Shown piece by piece: positions 56,238 through 64,000 of a DNA stretch of 64,000 nt. How positions within the stretch are numbered: position 1 is the stretch's first letter; every line of letters starts with the position of its first letter. A program made the translations under genes and the position numbers. The notes under the pieces are model-generated. The model saw only the letters and a list, made by a program, of their open reading frames with translations. It had not been told where the DNA came from and did no database searches. The stretch is from assembly GCF_014652375.1 (NCBI RefSeq), contig NZ_BMYR01000011.1:91657-155656 (forward strand). Reading direction: 5' to 3'. Source of the stretch: Alishewanella tabrizica (GTDB lineage: Bacteria > Pseudomonadota > Gammaproteobacteria > Enterobacterales > Alteromonadaceae).

Positions 56238-56935
56238 TGCAGATTTATAAAGCGCTTCAGCCTATTTCGGTACTGTCTTTTGACTTAGACGATACCTTAT
56301 ACGACAACAAACCGGTGATTGCCGCCGCCGAAGCCGCTATGCTAAACAGCTTGGCGCAACATGCACCGATCACTCGCGGTTATAACAGTGAGTTTTGGTG
56401 GCAACAGCGCCGTATCTTGGCAAAGAAGCAGCCTGAGATCCGCCATGATATGGGACGCTGGCGCTTATTGGGTATTGAAGCCGGCCTAATCAATTTAGGG
56501 TTAAGCCAGTGTGAAGCAGGCGAGATCGCAGAGGTGGCGTATGAGGCCTTCTGGCAGGCCAGAACAACCATCAGTATTGCGCCCGATGTTATACAATTAC
56601 TGCGTCAGTTGGCATTACAATATCAACTTGTTGCTATTACCAATGGCAATGCTTGCGTGAAAAAAATGGGGCTGGGCGACATTTTTAAATTTAGTTTACA
56701 AGCTGGCCCTGATGGCCGCATGAAGCCTTACCCAGACCTGTTTTTAACCGCAGCGCAACGGCTTAACGTAAGTCCTAATGCCATACTGCATATTGGCGAT
56801 AGCCATCGCGCTGATGTAATGGGCGCGCTAAATGCGGGATGTCAGGCTGCTTGGCTAGACCACCTACAGCACCCCGTTGCAGTATTACCGCATATCCACA
56901 TAACGCGTTTAGATATGTTAAATCTATTCATTTAG
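56237..56935 (+). CDS. yigB: HAD-family phosphatase YigB
   Basis: A 232-residue HAD phosphatase. Motif I is FDLDDTLYDN, motif II is AITNGNA and motif III/IV is LHIGDSHRADVMGALNAG. E. coli YigB dephosphorylates FMN in riboflavin synthesis; the same role is likely but not shown by sequence alone. It is the last gene of the lptM-yigB run; uvrD follows directly in E. coli but here is separated by 1.4 kb. Confidence 0.88.
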   Translation: MQIYKALQPISVLSFDLDDTLYDNKPVIAAAEAAMLNSLAQHAPITRGYNSEFWWQQRRILAKKQPEIRHDMGRWRLLGIEAGLINLGLSQCEAGEIAEVAYEAFWQARTTISIAPDVIQLLRQLALQYQLVAITNGNACVKKMGLGDIFKFSLQAGPDGRMKPYPDLFLTAAQRLNVSPNAILHIGDSHRADVMGALNAGCQAAWLDHLQHPVAVLPHIHITRLDMLNLFI

Positions 56936-57022
56936 CGGGCTAATAACGAATCATTCTTTAAAGAATTTAAATTGGTAAGTACTATTTATTGCGTTTTATT
57001 GCCTAAGTGGTTTATTTATATT

Positions 57023-57937
57023 TTATTTACAAGAGATATTGATGCTTGATCTCATCGTGGCTTCATTATTGGATTGCGTAGAGTGGCTACAGTTAAAATT
57101 ATCAGGCAAATAAAAGGCATTTATCAGGAAATTGTGCAAGTGTGAATTGCTCCGTCCACCCCAATTATTTTCTATATCGGCATAAAATAGATTCTGATCC
57201 GTATCATGTCTTACTGTCCCGTCAGCCGCTTCATAAGTATTTTCCGCCACCAATCTCATCACCTTGTAGAAGCCTTCAGTCATTTTTAAGAGTGAAAACA
57301 GCGAAGGTTGATGAAGCTGTGTTGTGTGGCGATGCTGAAAGTCTGCTGCATTGCTACTGTCTAAAGCTAAGTTCTGATACAAATTAACCGCAGCATCTGT
57401 ATTAAGTAATGCGCGCTCTACTTCTTTACCTTGGGAGCTACCTTTTTTACGTTGAATGGATTGCGCACCTTCTTGTAGAACATGGCGTTCCTGTGCAAAA
57501 TTGGTATCATCTACTTTATCAATTTGCTGACAACTAGAGTTATCACAACATTCATCCTCAGTTGATTCGCAAGGATATTGAATTTTTTCATAAAGCCGAT
57601 TTTCTAAAAGCGCATTTCTAAAAGCCCAGAGCGCATCTTGCAAAATATCCGCCTCTGATACTGCACAGTTTACTGCACATTTGATGACAAAATCATAATG
57701 CGCATACATAAGCTGGCCCGTCGCCCGAGATTTTACCCGAGTAATCAGTACTTGCTGTTCAGTACTTACTGTGTCTAGAAAGTAGGCGTTTAGTTTGTCA
57801 TATTGATAATCATTGCATTGCGATGCATGTTGTTTATCCGGCGCTAAACAGGGATCTGTCGACGTCCTTACCGCAAAGCTCATAGTAAAAGATATGCCTA
57901 GAATAACCACAACTAAACACTTGATAAAAAATTTCAT
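57023..57937 (-). CDS. Hypothetical secreted protein, AT-rich
   Basis: A 304-residue protein of unknown family. A signal peptide (residues 1-23, MKFFIKCLVVVILGISF) is followed by a cysteine-rich region: DPCLAPDK, KCAVNCAVS, YPCESTEDECCDNSSCQQ. The C-terminal half has NLFYADIENNWGGRSNSHLHNFLINAFYLP-like sequence with conserved-looking aromatic and histidine residues (NNWGGRSNSHLHN). Codon use and local AT content differ visibly from its neighbours, and it interrupts an otherwise conserved yigB-uvrD junction, so it was probably inserted. GGGAAGAG is its ribosome site. A pentamer repeat lies about 70-100 bases upstream. Confidence 0.65.
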   Translation of the reverse strand: MKFFIKCLVVVILGISFTMSFAVRTSTDPCLAPDKQHASQCNDYQYDKLNAYFLDTVSTEQQVLITRVKSRATGQLMYAHYDFVIKCAVNCAVSEADILQDALWAFRNALLENRLYEKIQYPCESTEDECCDNSSCQQIDKVDDTNFAQERHVLQEGAQSIQRKKGSSQGKEVERALLNTDAAVNLYQNLALDSSNAADFQHRHTTQLHQPSLFSLLKMTEGFYKVMRLVAENTYEAADGTVRHDTDQNLFYADIENNWGGRSNSHLHNFLINAFYLPDNFNCSHSTQSNNEATMRSSINISCK

Positions 57938-58005
57938 GTTTACTCTTCCCTGTTTTTCAACTTAACTTTAACTAAAAAACTAATTTCCACAAAAATATAC
58001 ATAAC

Positions 58006-58035
58006 AATTCAATACAATACAATACAATACAATTC
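58006..58035. repeat. Pentanucleotide microsatellite
   Basis: Four perfect AATAC units (58011-58030) are flanked on each side by an AATTC variant, six pentamers in all. It sits 69-98 bases upstream of the AT-rich secreted-protein gene, in the place where a repeat could change promoter spacing. Confidence 0.85.
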
Positions 58036-58236
58036 AACCATTATTAATGAAGATAACAGCAACACGAACACGAAGTATACATTAAGCTCACTCTGTCATA
58101 AGCCATTGTTTTAATTGGAAATATAAAGAGAAACTTACCTTTTTAGAATAAAGCAGATTGTTATATCAGTACGGCCTCATTAACAGCAATTAATCAACCA
58201 TAATTTATATCCGTCATGCATACTAATCTGCAGTCG

Positions 58237-58283
58237 CCAGTTATTAGGGATTATTCTACAACTGAGTACCCCCTAATAACTGG
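58237..58283. repeat. 13-bp perfect inverted repeat before uvrD
   Basis: CCAGTTATTAGGG (58237-58249) and CCCTAATAACTGG (58271-58283) are perfect arms around 21 bases. It ends 20 bases before the uvrD -35 box. It could be an operator, a terminator-like hairpin without a T-run, or the ends of a small mobile remnant. The remaining 150 bases between it and the microsatellite show nothing that I can name. Confidence 0.75.
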
Positions 58284-58303
58284 GTATTTATCCACTAATC
58301 CGC

Positions 58304-58331
58304 TTGGCCTACCGGACGTGCCTGTTATAAT
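58304..58331 (+). promoter_or_regulatory. Sigma-70 promoter of uvrD
   Basis: TTGGCC (58304-58309, 4 of 6) and a perfect TATAAT (58326-58331) are 16 bases apart, 30 bases upstream of the start codon. A LexA box, expected for uvrD in E. coli, is not seen here. Confidence 0.6.
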
Positions 58332-58361
58332 GGCATATAAGCTATTTAATGAGACTTGCTG

Positions 58362-60530
58362 ATGGATGTATCTTACCTGCTCGATGGGCTAAACGATAAA
58401 CAACGCGATGCGGTAGCCGCACCCCCGCAACATATGCTGGTACTGGCAGGCGCCGGTAGTGGTAAAACGCGGGTACTGGTGCATCGTTTGGCTTGGTTGA
58501 TGCAGGTAGAACGCGTTGCGCCGTTTAGTTTACTAGCCGTAACCTTTACCAATAAAGCCGCTCAGGAAATGCGTGGCCGGATTGAAAGCACCATTGGCGT
58601 CAGTTTAAATAACCTGTGGATGGGCACCTTTCATGGCTTATCACATCGTATGTTGCGCGCCCATTATCAAGAAGCCGGTTTGCCACAAGGTTTTCAGATT
58701 ATTGACTCGGATGATCAGCAACGCTTAGTGAAACGGGTATTAAAAGCCCTTAACCTAGACGAAAAGCATTGGCCAGCAAAGCAAATTCAGTGGTTTATCA
58801 ATGCCAGAAAAGATGAAGGTCAACGCCCTGGTAGCATTGATGCGGGCGCAGATTATAGCCTGCAGCAAATGGTTAAAATTTACACTGCCTATCAGGAAAT
58901 GTGCGATCGAGCCGGCTTAGTTGATTTTGCCGAAATTTTGCTGCGCAGTTTTGAACTGTTAAAAAATCACAGTAATGTGCGTGGTCATTATCAGCAGCGT
59001 TTTCGGCATATTCTGGTTGACGAGTTTCAGGATACCAACGCCATACAATATCATTGGTTACGGCTACTGGCTGGCACAGCTGCTAAAGTCATGATTGTTG
59101 GAGATGATGATCAATCTATCTATGGCTGGCGCGGTGCCCGAGTAGAGAATATTCAACAGTTTTTAACCGATTTTGACGGTGCTGATACCATTCGCTTAGA
59201 ACAAAACTATCGCTCTACTTCAACCATTCTAAAAGCAGCCAACGCAGTGATTAGCAATAATCAGGGACGTTTAGGGAAAGATCTGTGGACCGATGGCAGT
59301 GAGGGTGAAACTCTCGCCGTTTACAATGCTTTTAACGAGTTAGATGAAGCACGCTTTATTGTTAGCCGGATTAAAGATTGGCATAACAAAGGCAGTCCAC
59401 TGAGCGAAGCCGCCATTTTATACCGCAATAATGCGCAGTCGCGGGTGCTCGAAGAAGCCTTAATTCAAGAAGGATTGCATTACCGTATTTATGGTGGTTT
59501 GCGCTTCTATGAACGCCAAGAAATTAAAGATGCGCTGGCTTACTTACGCTTAATCAACAATCGTTTAGATGACGCTGCGATGGAGCGGGTGATTAATACA
59601 CCTGCGCGAGGTATCGGCGAAACTACCTTGAATAAAGTGCGCCAACACGCCCGAGCAACACAACAAACGTTATGGCAAGCCCTGGAGCAAATGCTAGCGG
59701 AGAAGCAGTTAAGTGGTCGAGCGGCCAGCGCAATCGATCAGTTTATGCAGCTTGTTAACCAGTTAGATGCTGAGTTAACGGATTTACCCTTGCACGAACA
59801 AGCCGACCATGTCATCAAACAGTCTGGTCTGTATGCCATGTATCAAGCGGAAAAAGGCGAAAAAGCGCAAACGCGTATAGAAAACTTAAACGAGCTTATT
59901 ACTGCATGCCAGAACTTTGATAGCGTGTTACAAGAAGAAATGAGCCCGCTTGCAGCCTTTCTATCGCAAGCGGCCTTAGAAGCGGGCGAATATCAAGCTG
60001 AAGAACATTCTGATGCGGTACAGCTTATGACGCTGCACTCCGCTAAAGGCCTAGAATTTCCGTTAGTGTTTATGTGTGGTTTGGAAGAAGGCATGTTCCC
60101 CAGCCAACAAAGTGGTGATGATCCAACGCGTTTAGAAGAAGAGCGCCGTCTGTGTTATGTGGGTATGACACGCGCTATGCAGAAACTGTACTTATGCCAT
60201 GCGCAAAGTCGTCGTTTGTATGGTCAAGAGCAATATCCGAAACCCTCGCGTTTTTTACGAGAAATCCCGGCAGAATGTGTTGAAGAAATACGTTTAAAAA
60301 CACAGATTAGCCAACCTGCGCAAATGAATCGTTTTAGCCATGCGGCAAGTCATAGCGCGTTTGAAAATACTGGTTTTAAACTGGGTCAACGGGTGCTGCA
60401 TGAAAAGTTTGGCGAAGGCACCGTCCTTAATTACGAAGGTAGCGGCCCGCAATCGCGGATTCAGGTTAACTTTGACCAGCTAGGCAGTAAATGGTTAATG
60501 ACCGCTTATGCCCGACTGGAAGCAATCTAA
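58362..60530 (+). CDS. uvrD: DNA helicase II UvrD
   Basis: A 722-residue superfamily 1 3'-5' helicase for nucleotide-excision and mismatch repair. MDVSYLLDGLNDKQRDAV is the standard UvrD start, at ATG 58362 (the frame opens at a TTG two codons earlier). Helicase motifs: LAGAGSGKTRVLVHR (I), VTFTNKAAQEM (Ia), VDEFQDTN (II), DDQSIYGWRGA (III), LEQNYRST (IV), TLHSAKGLEFP (V), EEERRLCYVGMTRA (VI). The C-terminal Tudor-like segment GQRVLHEKFGEGTVLNYEG is present. The stop is followed at once by the tmcA start. Confidence 0.97.
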   Translation: MDVSYLLDGLNDKQRDAVAAPPQHMLVLAGAGSGKTRVLVHRLAWLMQVERVAPFSLLAVTFTNKAAQEMRGRIESTIGVSLNNLWMGTFHGLSHRMLRAHYQEAGLPQGFQIIDSDDQQRLVKRVLKALNLDEKHWPAKQIQWFINARKDEGQRPGSIDAGADYSLQQMVKIYTAYQEMCDRAGLVDFAEILLRSFELLKNHSNVRGHYQQRFRHILVDEFQDTNAIQYHWLRLLAGTAAKVMIVGDDDQSIYGWRGARVENIQQFLTDFDGADTIRLEQNYRSTSTILKAANAVISNNQGRLGKDLWTDGSEGETLAVYNAFNELDEARFIVSRIKDWHNKGSPLSEAAILYRNNAQSRVLEEALIQEGLHYRIYGGLRFYERQEIKDALAYLRLINNRLDDAAMERVINTPARGIGETTLNKVRQHARATQQTLWQALEQMLAEKQLSGRAASAIDQFMQLVNQLDAELTDLPLHEQADHVIKQSGLYAMYQAEKGEKAQTRIENLNELITACQNFDSVLQEEMSPLAAFLSQAALEAGEYQAEEHSDAVQLMTLHSAKGLEFPLVFMCGLEEGMFPSQQSGDDPTRLEEERRLCYVGMTRAMQKLYLCHAQSRRLYGQEQYPKPSRFLREIPAECVEEIRLKTQISQPAQMNRFSHAASHSAFENTGFKLGQRVLHEKFGEGTVLNYEGSGPQSRIQVNFDQLGSKWLMTAYARLEAI

Positions 60531-62624
60531 ATGCTCTTACAGCAGCTTGATCAGTTATTACAGCAAGCTGCTAAGCATCGGGTACGGTTGCCGGTATGGT
60601 TGCAAGGTGAACCTACTGCATTACTGGCTTTTACCAAGCAACTACTCGCACATTTTGCTCCTCATACGTGTTGGTGGTTGGGCAGTAACACACCCGAGCA
60701 ATGCACACCGCTGCAGCAGGCAAAAGCGCATCAGTTGCTAGGCACAGAATGTGACTGGTTGATTATTAACGCCTGTAACGGCTTTAATGGCGATCAGATC
60801 GCCGCTGCCAGCGGCGCCTTAAAAGCCGGTGGCTTATGGCTGTTACTGACACCACCAACCGATAAGTGGTTGGCACAGCCCAACCCTGATCATCAGCCGT
60901 TATTATCCTACCCACTGACACCGCAGGCCGGTGCACAAAGCTTTACTGCTTTTTGGCTCAAAACCTTACAACAAGCTAATCTACTGCGCGCCCAACTTAC
61001 TGCGGATGATGACGTACAAATCCTACAACAACCCATTTTTCCGCCGCGGGCCGTCGTCGCTTCATGCAATCCACCGTTTAAAACCGCCGAGCAAGCGACC
61101 GCCGTTGCAGCTATTGAAAAAGTAGTAACAGGTCATCGCCGTCGTCCTTTGATATTAACCGCCGATCGTGGTTGTGGTAAATCCAGTGCTTTGGGATTGG
61201 CTGCTGCACAGCTAGCCAAGCTGGGTAAACAACGAATACTGATAACAGCCCCCTCTCAGGTTCAAGCGAGTGTTGCCCTCGCGCACTTTGCCAGCCAGAT
61301 CAATCAATCGCAGCAAAATGCGCTGCAATATATCGCTATTGATCAGTTATTGGCTGAATTGCCAGCTGCTGACTTGGTTCTCGTAGATGAGGCTGCAGCA
61401 CTGCCAGCATCACAATTACAACGGCTAGTTGATCACTACAGTCGGTTGGTATTTGCTAGTACAGAACATGGTTACGAAGGGACAGGCAGAGGCTTTCAAT
61501 TAAGGTTTCAGCCTTATTTAGCACAACAATGCCCCAACTGGCGGCAACTGCGCTTAAGCGAGCCTATCCGTTATCAACTGCAAGATCCATTAGAGCAGCT
61601 AATTCGGCATAGCTTTTTGTTGAAACTAGATTTGCCCGAACCAGAATATGACGCTACTCAAGCTGTGGTGTTAAAACATTATCAACAACTCGACTGGCTG
61701 GCCGAACCAATAAAACTGCAACAGATCTTTGCCTTACTCAGCTTTGCTCACTATCAAACACAGGTCAAAGATTTACTGATGCTGTTTGAAAATACTGCCA
61801 TTGCGGTATATACCCTAGAGCAAAATAACCAATTACTTGGCTGCATGCTGCTCAGCAGTGAAGGCGAGCTTAGCGCTGAACTGGCCGAGCAGATCTATCA
61901 GGGGAAACGGCGGGTACAGGGACATTTGCTAGCCCAAAGTTTAGCCTTTCACCTTGCCGAGCCAGAACTGGCTAGCTTAAAACTGGCGCGTATTATGCGC
62001 ATCGCCATAGTCCCCTGCTTACAGCAGCAAGGGCTGGGTAGCCAGTTACTGCATTTAGTCAGCGAGGAACTTGTCACAGGTGGGTATCATTATCTTGGCA
62101 GTAGCTTTGGGGCAACACCGACCTTAGTGGATTTTTGGCAGCGCAATGGTTTTAAGCCCATCCGCCTTGGCCAGCAACTGGATAAGGCCAGTGCCGAACC
62201 CTCGGTATTAGTATGTAAAGCTTTACAAGGTGACGCCGCCAGAGTTATACAGCTCGCTAAACATTTTTCACTGCAACTCTATCTGGAACTGAATGATTAC
62301 CCCTCAGCTCTAGAAGCAGCGTTACTGCTAAAGCTAATCAGCCCACCCCAACGCATCCTTAGCCCTACCGAGCTGCAGCAACTTAGCTTGTTTGCCTTAG
62401 GACAACGACCTTATGAACTGGTGGCAACTTTACTGGTCTATTGGTTTAACGAGTATCGATTACTGTTAGACCCGCTCGCAGCAGCCGTTTTTATCGCCCG
62501 CTGCTGGCAAAAACAGCCTTGGCCACTAATTGCAAAGCGTTTTCAACTTGCAGGTAAAGGCGCCATTATTAAAGTGTTGCAACATAGCGTCGCCAATCAT
62601 TCTCAAGCGGCACAGACATATTGA
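60531..62624 (+). CDS. tmcA: tRNA(Met) cytidine acetyltransferase TmcA
   Basis: A 697-residue enzyme that makes N4-acetylcytidine at the wobble base of elongator tRNA-Met. It has an N-terminal DUF1726 region, an RNA-helicase-like ATPase domain with Walker A TADRGCGKSSALGLAAA and LVLVDEAAALP, then a GNAT acetyltransferase domain (ARIMRIAIVPCLQQQGLGSQLL and YLGSSFGATPTLVDFWQRNGF) and the TmcA C-terminal domain. It begins directly after uvrD with no gap, so it is probably co-transcribed. Confidence 0.93.
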   Translation: MLLQQLDQLLQQAAKHRVRLPVWLQGEPTALLAFTKQLLAHFAPHTCWWLGSNTPEQCTPLQQAKAHQLLGTECDWLIINACNGFNGDQIAAASGALKAGGLWLLLTPPTDKWLAQPNPDHQPLLSYPLTPQAGAQSFTAFWLKTLQQANLLRAQLTADDDVQILQQPIFPPRAVVASCNPPFKTAEQATAVAAIEKVVTGHRRRPLILTADRGCGKSSALGLAAAQLAKLGKQRILITAPSQVQASVALAHFASQINQSQQNALQYIAIDQLLAELPAADLVLVDEAAALPASQLQRLVDHYSRLVFASTEHGYEGTGRGFQLRFQPYLAQQCPNWRQLRLSEPIRYQLQDPLEQLIRHSFLLKLDLPEPEYDATQAVVLKHYQQLDWLAEPIKLQQIFALLSFAHYQTQVKDLLMLFENTAIAVYTLEQNNQLLGCMLLSSEGELSAELAEQIYQGKRRVQGHLLAQSLAFHLAEPELASLKLARIMRIAIVPCLQQQGLGSQLLHLVSEELVTGGYHYLGSSFGATPTLVDFWQRNGFKPIRLGQQLDKASAEPSVLVCKALQGDAARVIQLAKHFSLQLYLELNDYPSALEAALLLKLISPPQRILSPTELQQLSLFALGQRPYELVATLLVYWFNEYRLLLDPLAAAVFIARCWQKQPWPLIAKRFQLAGKGAIIKVLQHSVANHSQAAQTY

Positions 62625-62672
62625 GGCTAGCCTGCAAAAGCTGGTGCAGTCAGGAAAATTTGCGGAGACGTT

Positions 62673-63464
62673 ATGCTTAGTCTGTTTACATTATTACTTG
62701 CAGCAAGCCAGCCGAGTCTGGAACATCTTAGTCAATCAGAGCGCGGCCTAATTCAATCTGCTCTGTCAGCTCAACAAGCCTACAACATACTGAGATTGCA
62801 ATATGAAGAATGCCAATCACAACGTGACTACCGCCAGAATGGCTTACCCGAGTTACAGCTATTACGCTCGGCAATAGAAGCCAAGATAAAACTGCCATAT
62901 CAAGATTTTTTATTTGCGAGCCAACAAAGCGGTGACTGGCAGCGTTTGCAACCTCGAGATCCACTGGAAGCTGGCAGCTGCGACGAATTAACCCGCTATC
63001 GAGAGAATCTGGACTACTACGAATTACAGTTGTTTGCCCTTGAGATCGCTGAACCAGTGGTAAGTAGCCTAACCGCCGACCAGAACGACACAGCAATCAA
63101 GCAACAATTGCAATTATTACGAGGCTATTTGCAACGCTCTAGCAGTGTCGCTATCGCTAGGGTATTTGATCGAACAGAACTAAATGCCATAGAACAGGCT
63201 AATTATCTACATCCTGACTATCAAAGCCGTTACATCTTCCGTCTCGAAAATGGCTGGCGTAGTGTAATGCCAGTCTATATGGGTATGCATAGTCAATTTA
63301 ATGAACAGGACATTATTAAACAAGCCAGTGAATGGCTAATTTTTCTTGATACCCAAAAGCAATTTATCGCCGCAAGACCATTAGCAGAAGTGTCTGCGCT
63401 ACTTGCAGAGCTGGGCCCTGCTGAATGGACCTTTGATCTTAATGGCAATTTGATCCGAAAATAA
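62673..63464 (+). CDS. Hypothetical exported protein
   Basis: A 263-residue protein that I do not recognise. A short hydrophobic start (MLSLFTLLLAASQ) may be a signal peptide. The rest is largely helical and Q-rich, with two cysteines (EECQSQRDYRQNG and SCDELTRYRENLDYYELQL). GGAG precedes the start by 7 bases, 48 bases after tmcA, so it may end that operon. It has the character of a lineage-specific periplasmic protein. Confidence 0.6.
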   Translation: MLSLFTLLLAASQPSLEHLSQSERGLIQSALSAQQAYNILRLQYEECQSQRDYRQNGLPELQLLRSAIEAKIKLPYQDFLFASQQSGDWQRLQPRDPLEAGSCDELTRYRENLDYYELQLFALEIAEPVVSSLTADQNDTAIKQQLQLLRGYLQRSSSVAIARVFDRTELNAIEQANYLHPDYQSRYIFRLENGWRSVMPVYMGMHSQFNEQDIIKQASEWLIFLDTQKQFIAARPLAEVSALLAELGPAEWTFDLNGNLIRK

Positions 63465-63530
63465 TTATTACTGCTGATCTTTGTCGCTTTTGTAAAGTCG
63501 GCTATAAACCTCAGCAAATAGCAGTCTGTT

Positions 63531-63657
63531 AAAATACACCGATGTAGCATGGCGACAAAACTGCCTGAAGCAGTTTTGGACTGCCGAAGGCAGGTCCTAC
63601 AAGGACGCGCCCCAACGATGGGGCGAGTGTGGCTGGCGTCTGAGTGTTGTGCGCCGC
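63531..63657. repeat. Structured intergenic repeat, copy 1
   Basis: A unit of about 127 bases also present at 63741-63879. Its 5' core (63531-63597) starts AAAATACACCGATGTAGC and contains hairpins AAAACTGC/GCAGTTTT and CTGCC/GGCAG. A variable hairpin (CGCCCCA/TGGGGCG) is followed by a shared 3' block beginning TGTGGCTGGCG (63628). No credible protein is encoded; frames across it exist only because the repeat lacks stops. Confidence 0.75.
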
Positions 63658-63740
63658 TGGTAGTCCAGCCCCGTAGGCGCTTCAATGCAAATTGTTGGCT
63701 TACCGAATTCCCAGCTTCACTGTACTACTCTTTTTTTTCA

Positions 63741-63879
63741 AAAATACATCGATATAGCATGGCGACAAAACTGCTGGGAGCAGTTTTGGACTGCCGCAGG
63801 CAGGTCGCGAAGCGATGCAGGCCAAGGAAGGCCTGCACAATGCCACCACTGTGGCTGGCGTGGGAGTGTTGTACGCCCC
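63741..63879. repeat. Structured intergenic repeat, copy 2
   Basis: Second copy of the unit, 210 bases after the first. The 5' core differs from copy 1 at only a few positions, several of them in hairpin loops. The internal hairpin is different (GCAGGCC/GGCCTGC), and the shared 3' block starts at 63850. The two copies lie between a hypothetical gene and the end of a ribosomal RNA operon. Confidence 0.75.
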
Positions 63880-63897
63880 ACGCGTAGCGGATAAAGC

Positions 63898-63927
63898 AAA
63901 AAGCCCACTCGACTGAGTGGGCTTTTT
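63898..63927 (-). terminator. Terminator of the ribosomal RNA operon
   Basis: A 13-bp stem (A-run plus GCCCACTC at 63898-63910, GAGTGGGC plus T-run at 63915-63927) with loop GACT. On the minus strand it follows the 5S end by 12 bases, the usual place for an rrn terminator. Confidence 0.9.
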
Positions 63928-63939
63928 GGCTTTATGAGG

Positions 63940-64000
63940 TGCCTGGCGGTGTACTACTCTCGCATGGCGAATGCCACACTACCATCGTCGCAGCTGCGTT
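63940..64000 (-). rRNA. rrf: 5S ribosomal RNA, 3' part
   Basis: The reverse complement of this end contains the conserved 3' half of bacterial 5S rRNA: GACGATGGTAGTGTGG, then CCATGCGAGAGTAG and the final CCGCCAGGCA. The 5' half lies beyond the window. A terminator follows, so this is the tail of an rrn operon reading toward the window. Confidence 0.93.

Noticed and set aside
58322..58340. LexA box in the uvrD promoter
   Set aside because: CTGT is present, but the expected ACAG at the right distance is not; the segment is better explained by the -10 box.
63549..63894. Open frames across the structured repeats near the right edge
   Set aside because: They translate the repeat in several frames without codon bias or ribosome sites; the segment is non-coding repeat DNA.
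1..64000. CRISPR arrays, tRNA genes, insertion sequences, prophage or defence islands
   Set aside because: Looked for on both strands; no array of spaced repeats, cloverleaf, transposase or phage gene was found.

Overview
The window looks like chromosomal DNA of a marine or freshwater gammaproteobacterium of the Alteromonadales/Chromatiaceae type (Rheinheimera or Alishewanella would fit). This placement is inference. It rests on several TonB-dependent receptors, SEL1 and TonB-C domain proteins, a BacNav-type sodium channel, an E. coli-like ppc, and the hemYXDC / cyaY / lptM / dapF / DUF484 / xerC / yigB / uvrD gene order known from Enterobacteria and Alteromonadales. No prophage, insertion sequence, integron, CRISPR array or tRNA gene is visible. 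The right edge runs into the 3' end of a 5S rRNA gene on the minus strand, so a ribosomal RNA operon lies just beyond it.

Region 1 (1-10083) is a nearly complete methionine salvage locus: mtnK and mtnA divergent, mtnBCD in one operon, and divergent from mtnB a YbdL-type aminotransferase overlapping a YafV-type omega-amidase. Together they convert methylthioribose back to methionine, and the amidase removes the 2-oxoglutaramate left by glutamine-dependent transamination. Both divergent promoter regions carry tandem MetJ boxes, and a third MetJ-type operator lies upstream of metC at 38.5 kb. A LysR regulator, an orphan periplasmic binding protein and a well-formed candidate small RNA (6457-6559) sit inside the locus. 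An MFS transporter runs off the left edge.

Region 2 (10190-15255) is a MacB-like ABC exporter operon with three consecutive, different periplasmic adaptor genes between ATPase and permease. Region 3 (15435-29366) holds accessory metabolism: a yeast-type cytosine deaminase with a linked binding protein, a sialidase-like protein, a DsbD-like reductase with a secreted redoxin, a TonB-dependent receptor, a beta-lactamase-fold hydrolase with a flavin-reductase-like protein, threonine aldolase, an M20 amidohydrolase, a TPR protein and a YaeR-type VOC protein.

Region 4 (29483-41951) carries ppc, a VC0807-type membrane protein, a BacNav channel, two more TonB-dependent receptors flanking metC, and an EAL phosphodiesterase. 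The receptor at 34-37 kb has an in-frame TAG stop inside its signal peptide. Region 5 (42282-46882) holds ubiD, a 2Fe-2S ferredoxin and fre as a tight unit, then a TonB-C/SEL1 protein and fadM.

Region 6 (46920-62624) is the conserved heme / frataxin / lysine / recombination block: hemCDXY with an esterase and a deoxyinosine glycosylase, cyaY, then lptM-lysA-dapF-DUF484-xerC-yigB, and uvrD-tmcA. An AT-rich secreted-protein gene with a pentanucleotide microsatellite and a 13-bp inverted repeat interrupts the yigB-uvrD junction. Region 7 (62673-64000) has a hypothetical secreted protein, two copies of a structured intergenic repeat, the rRNA operon terminator and the 5S end.
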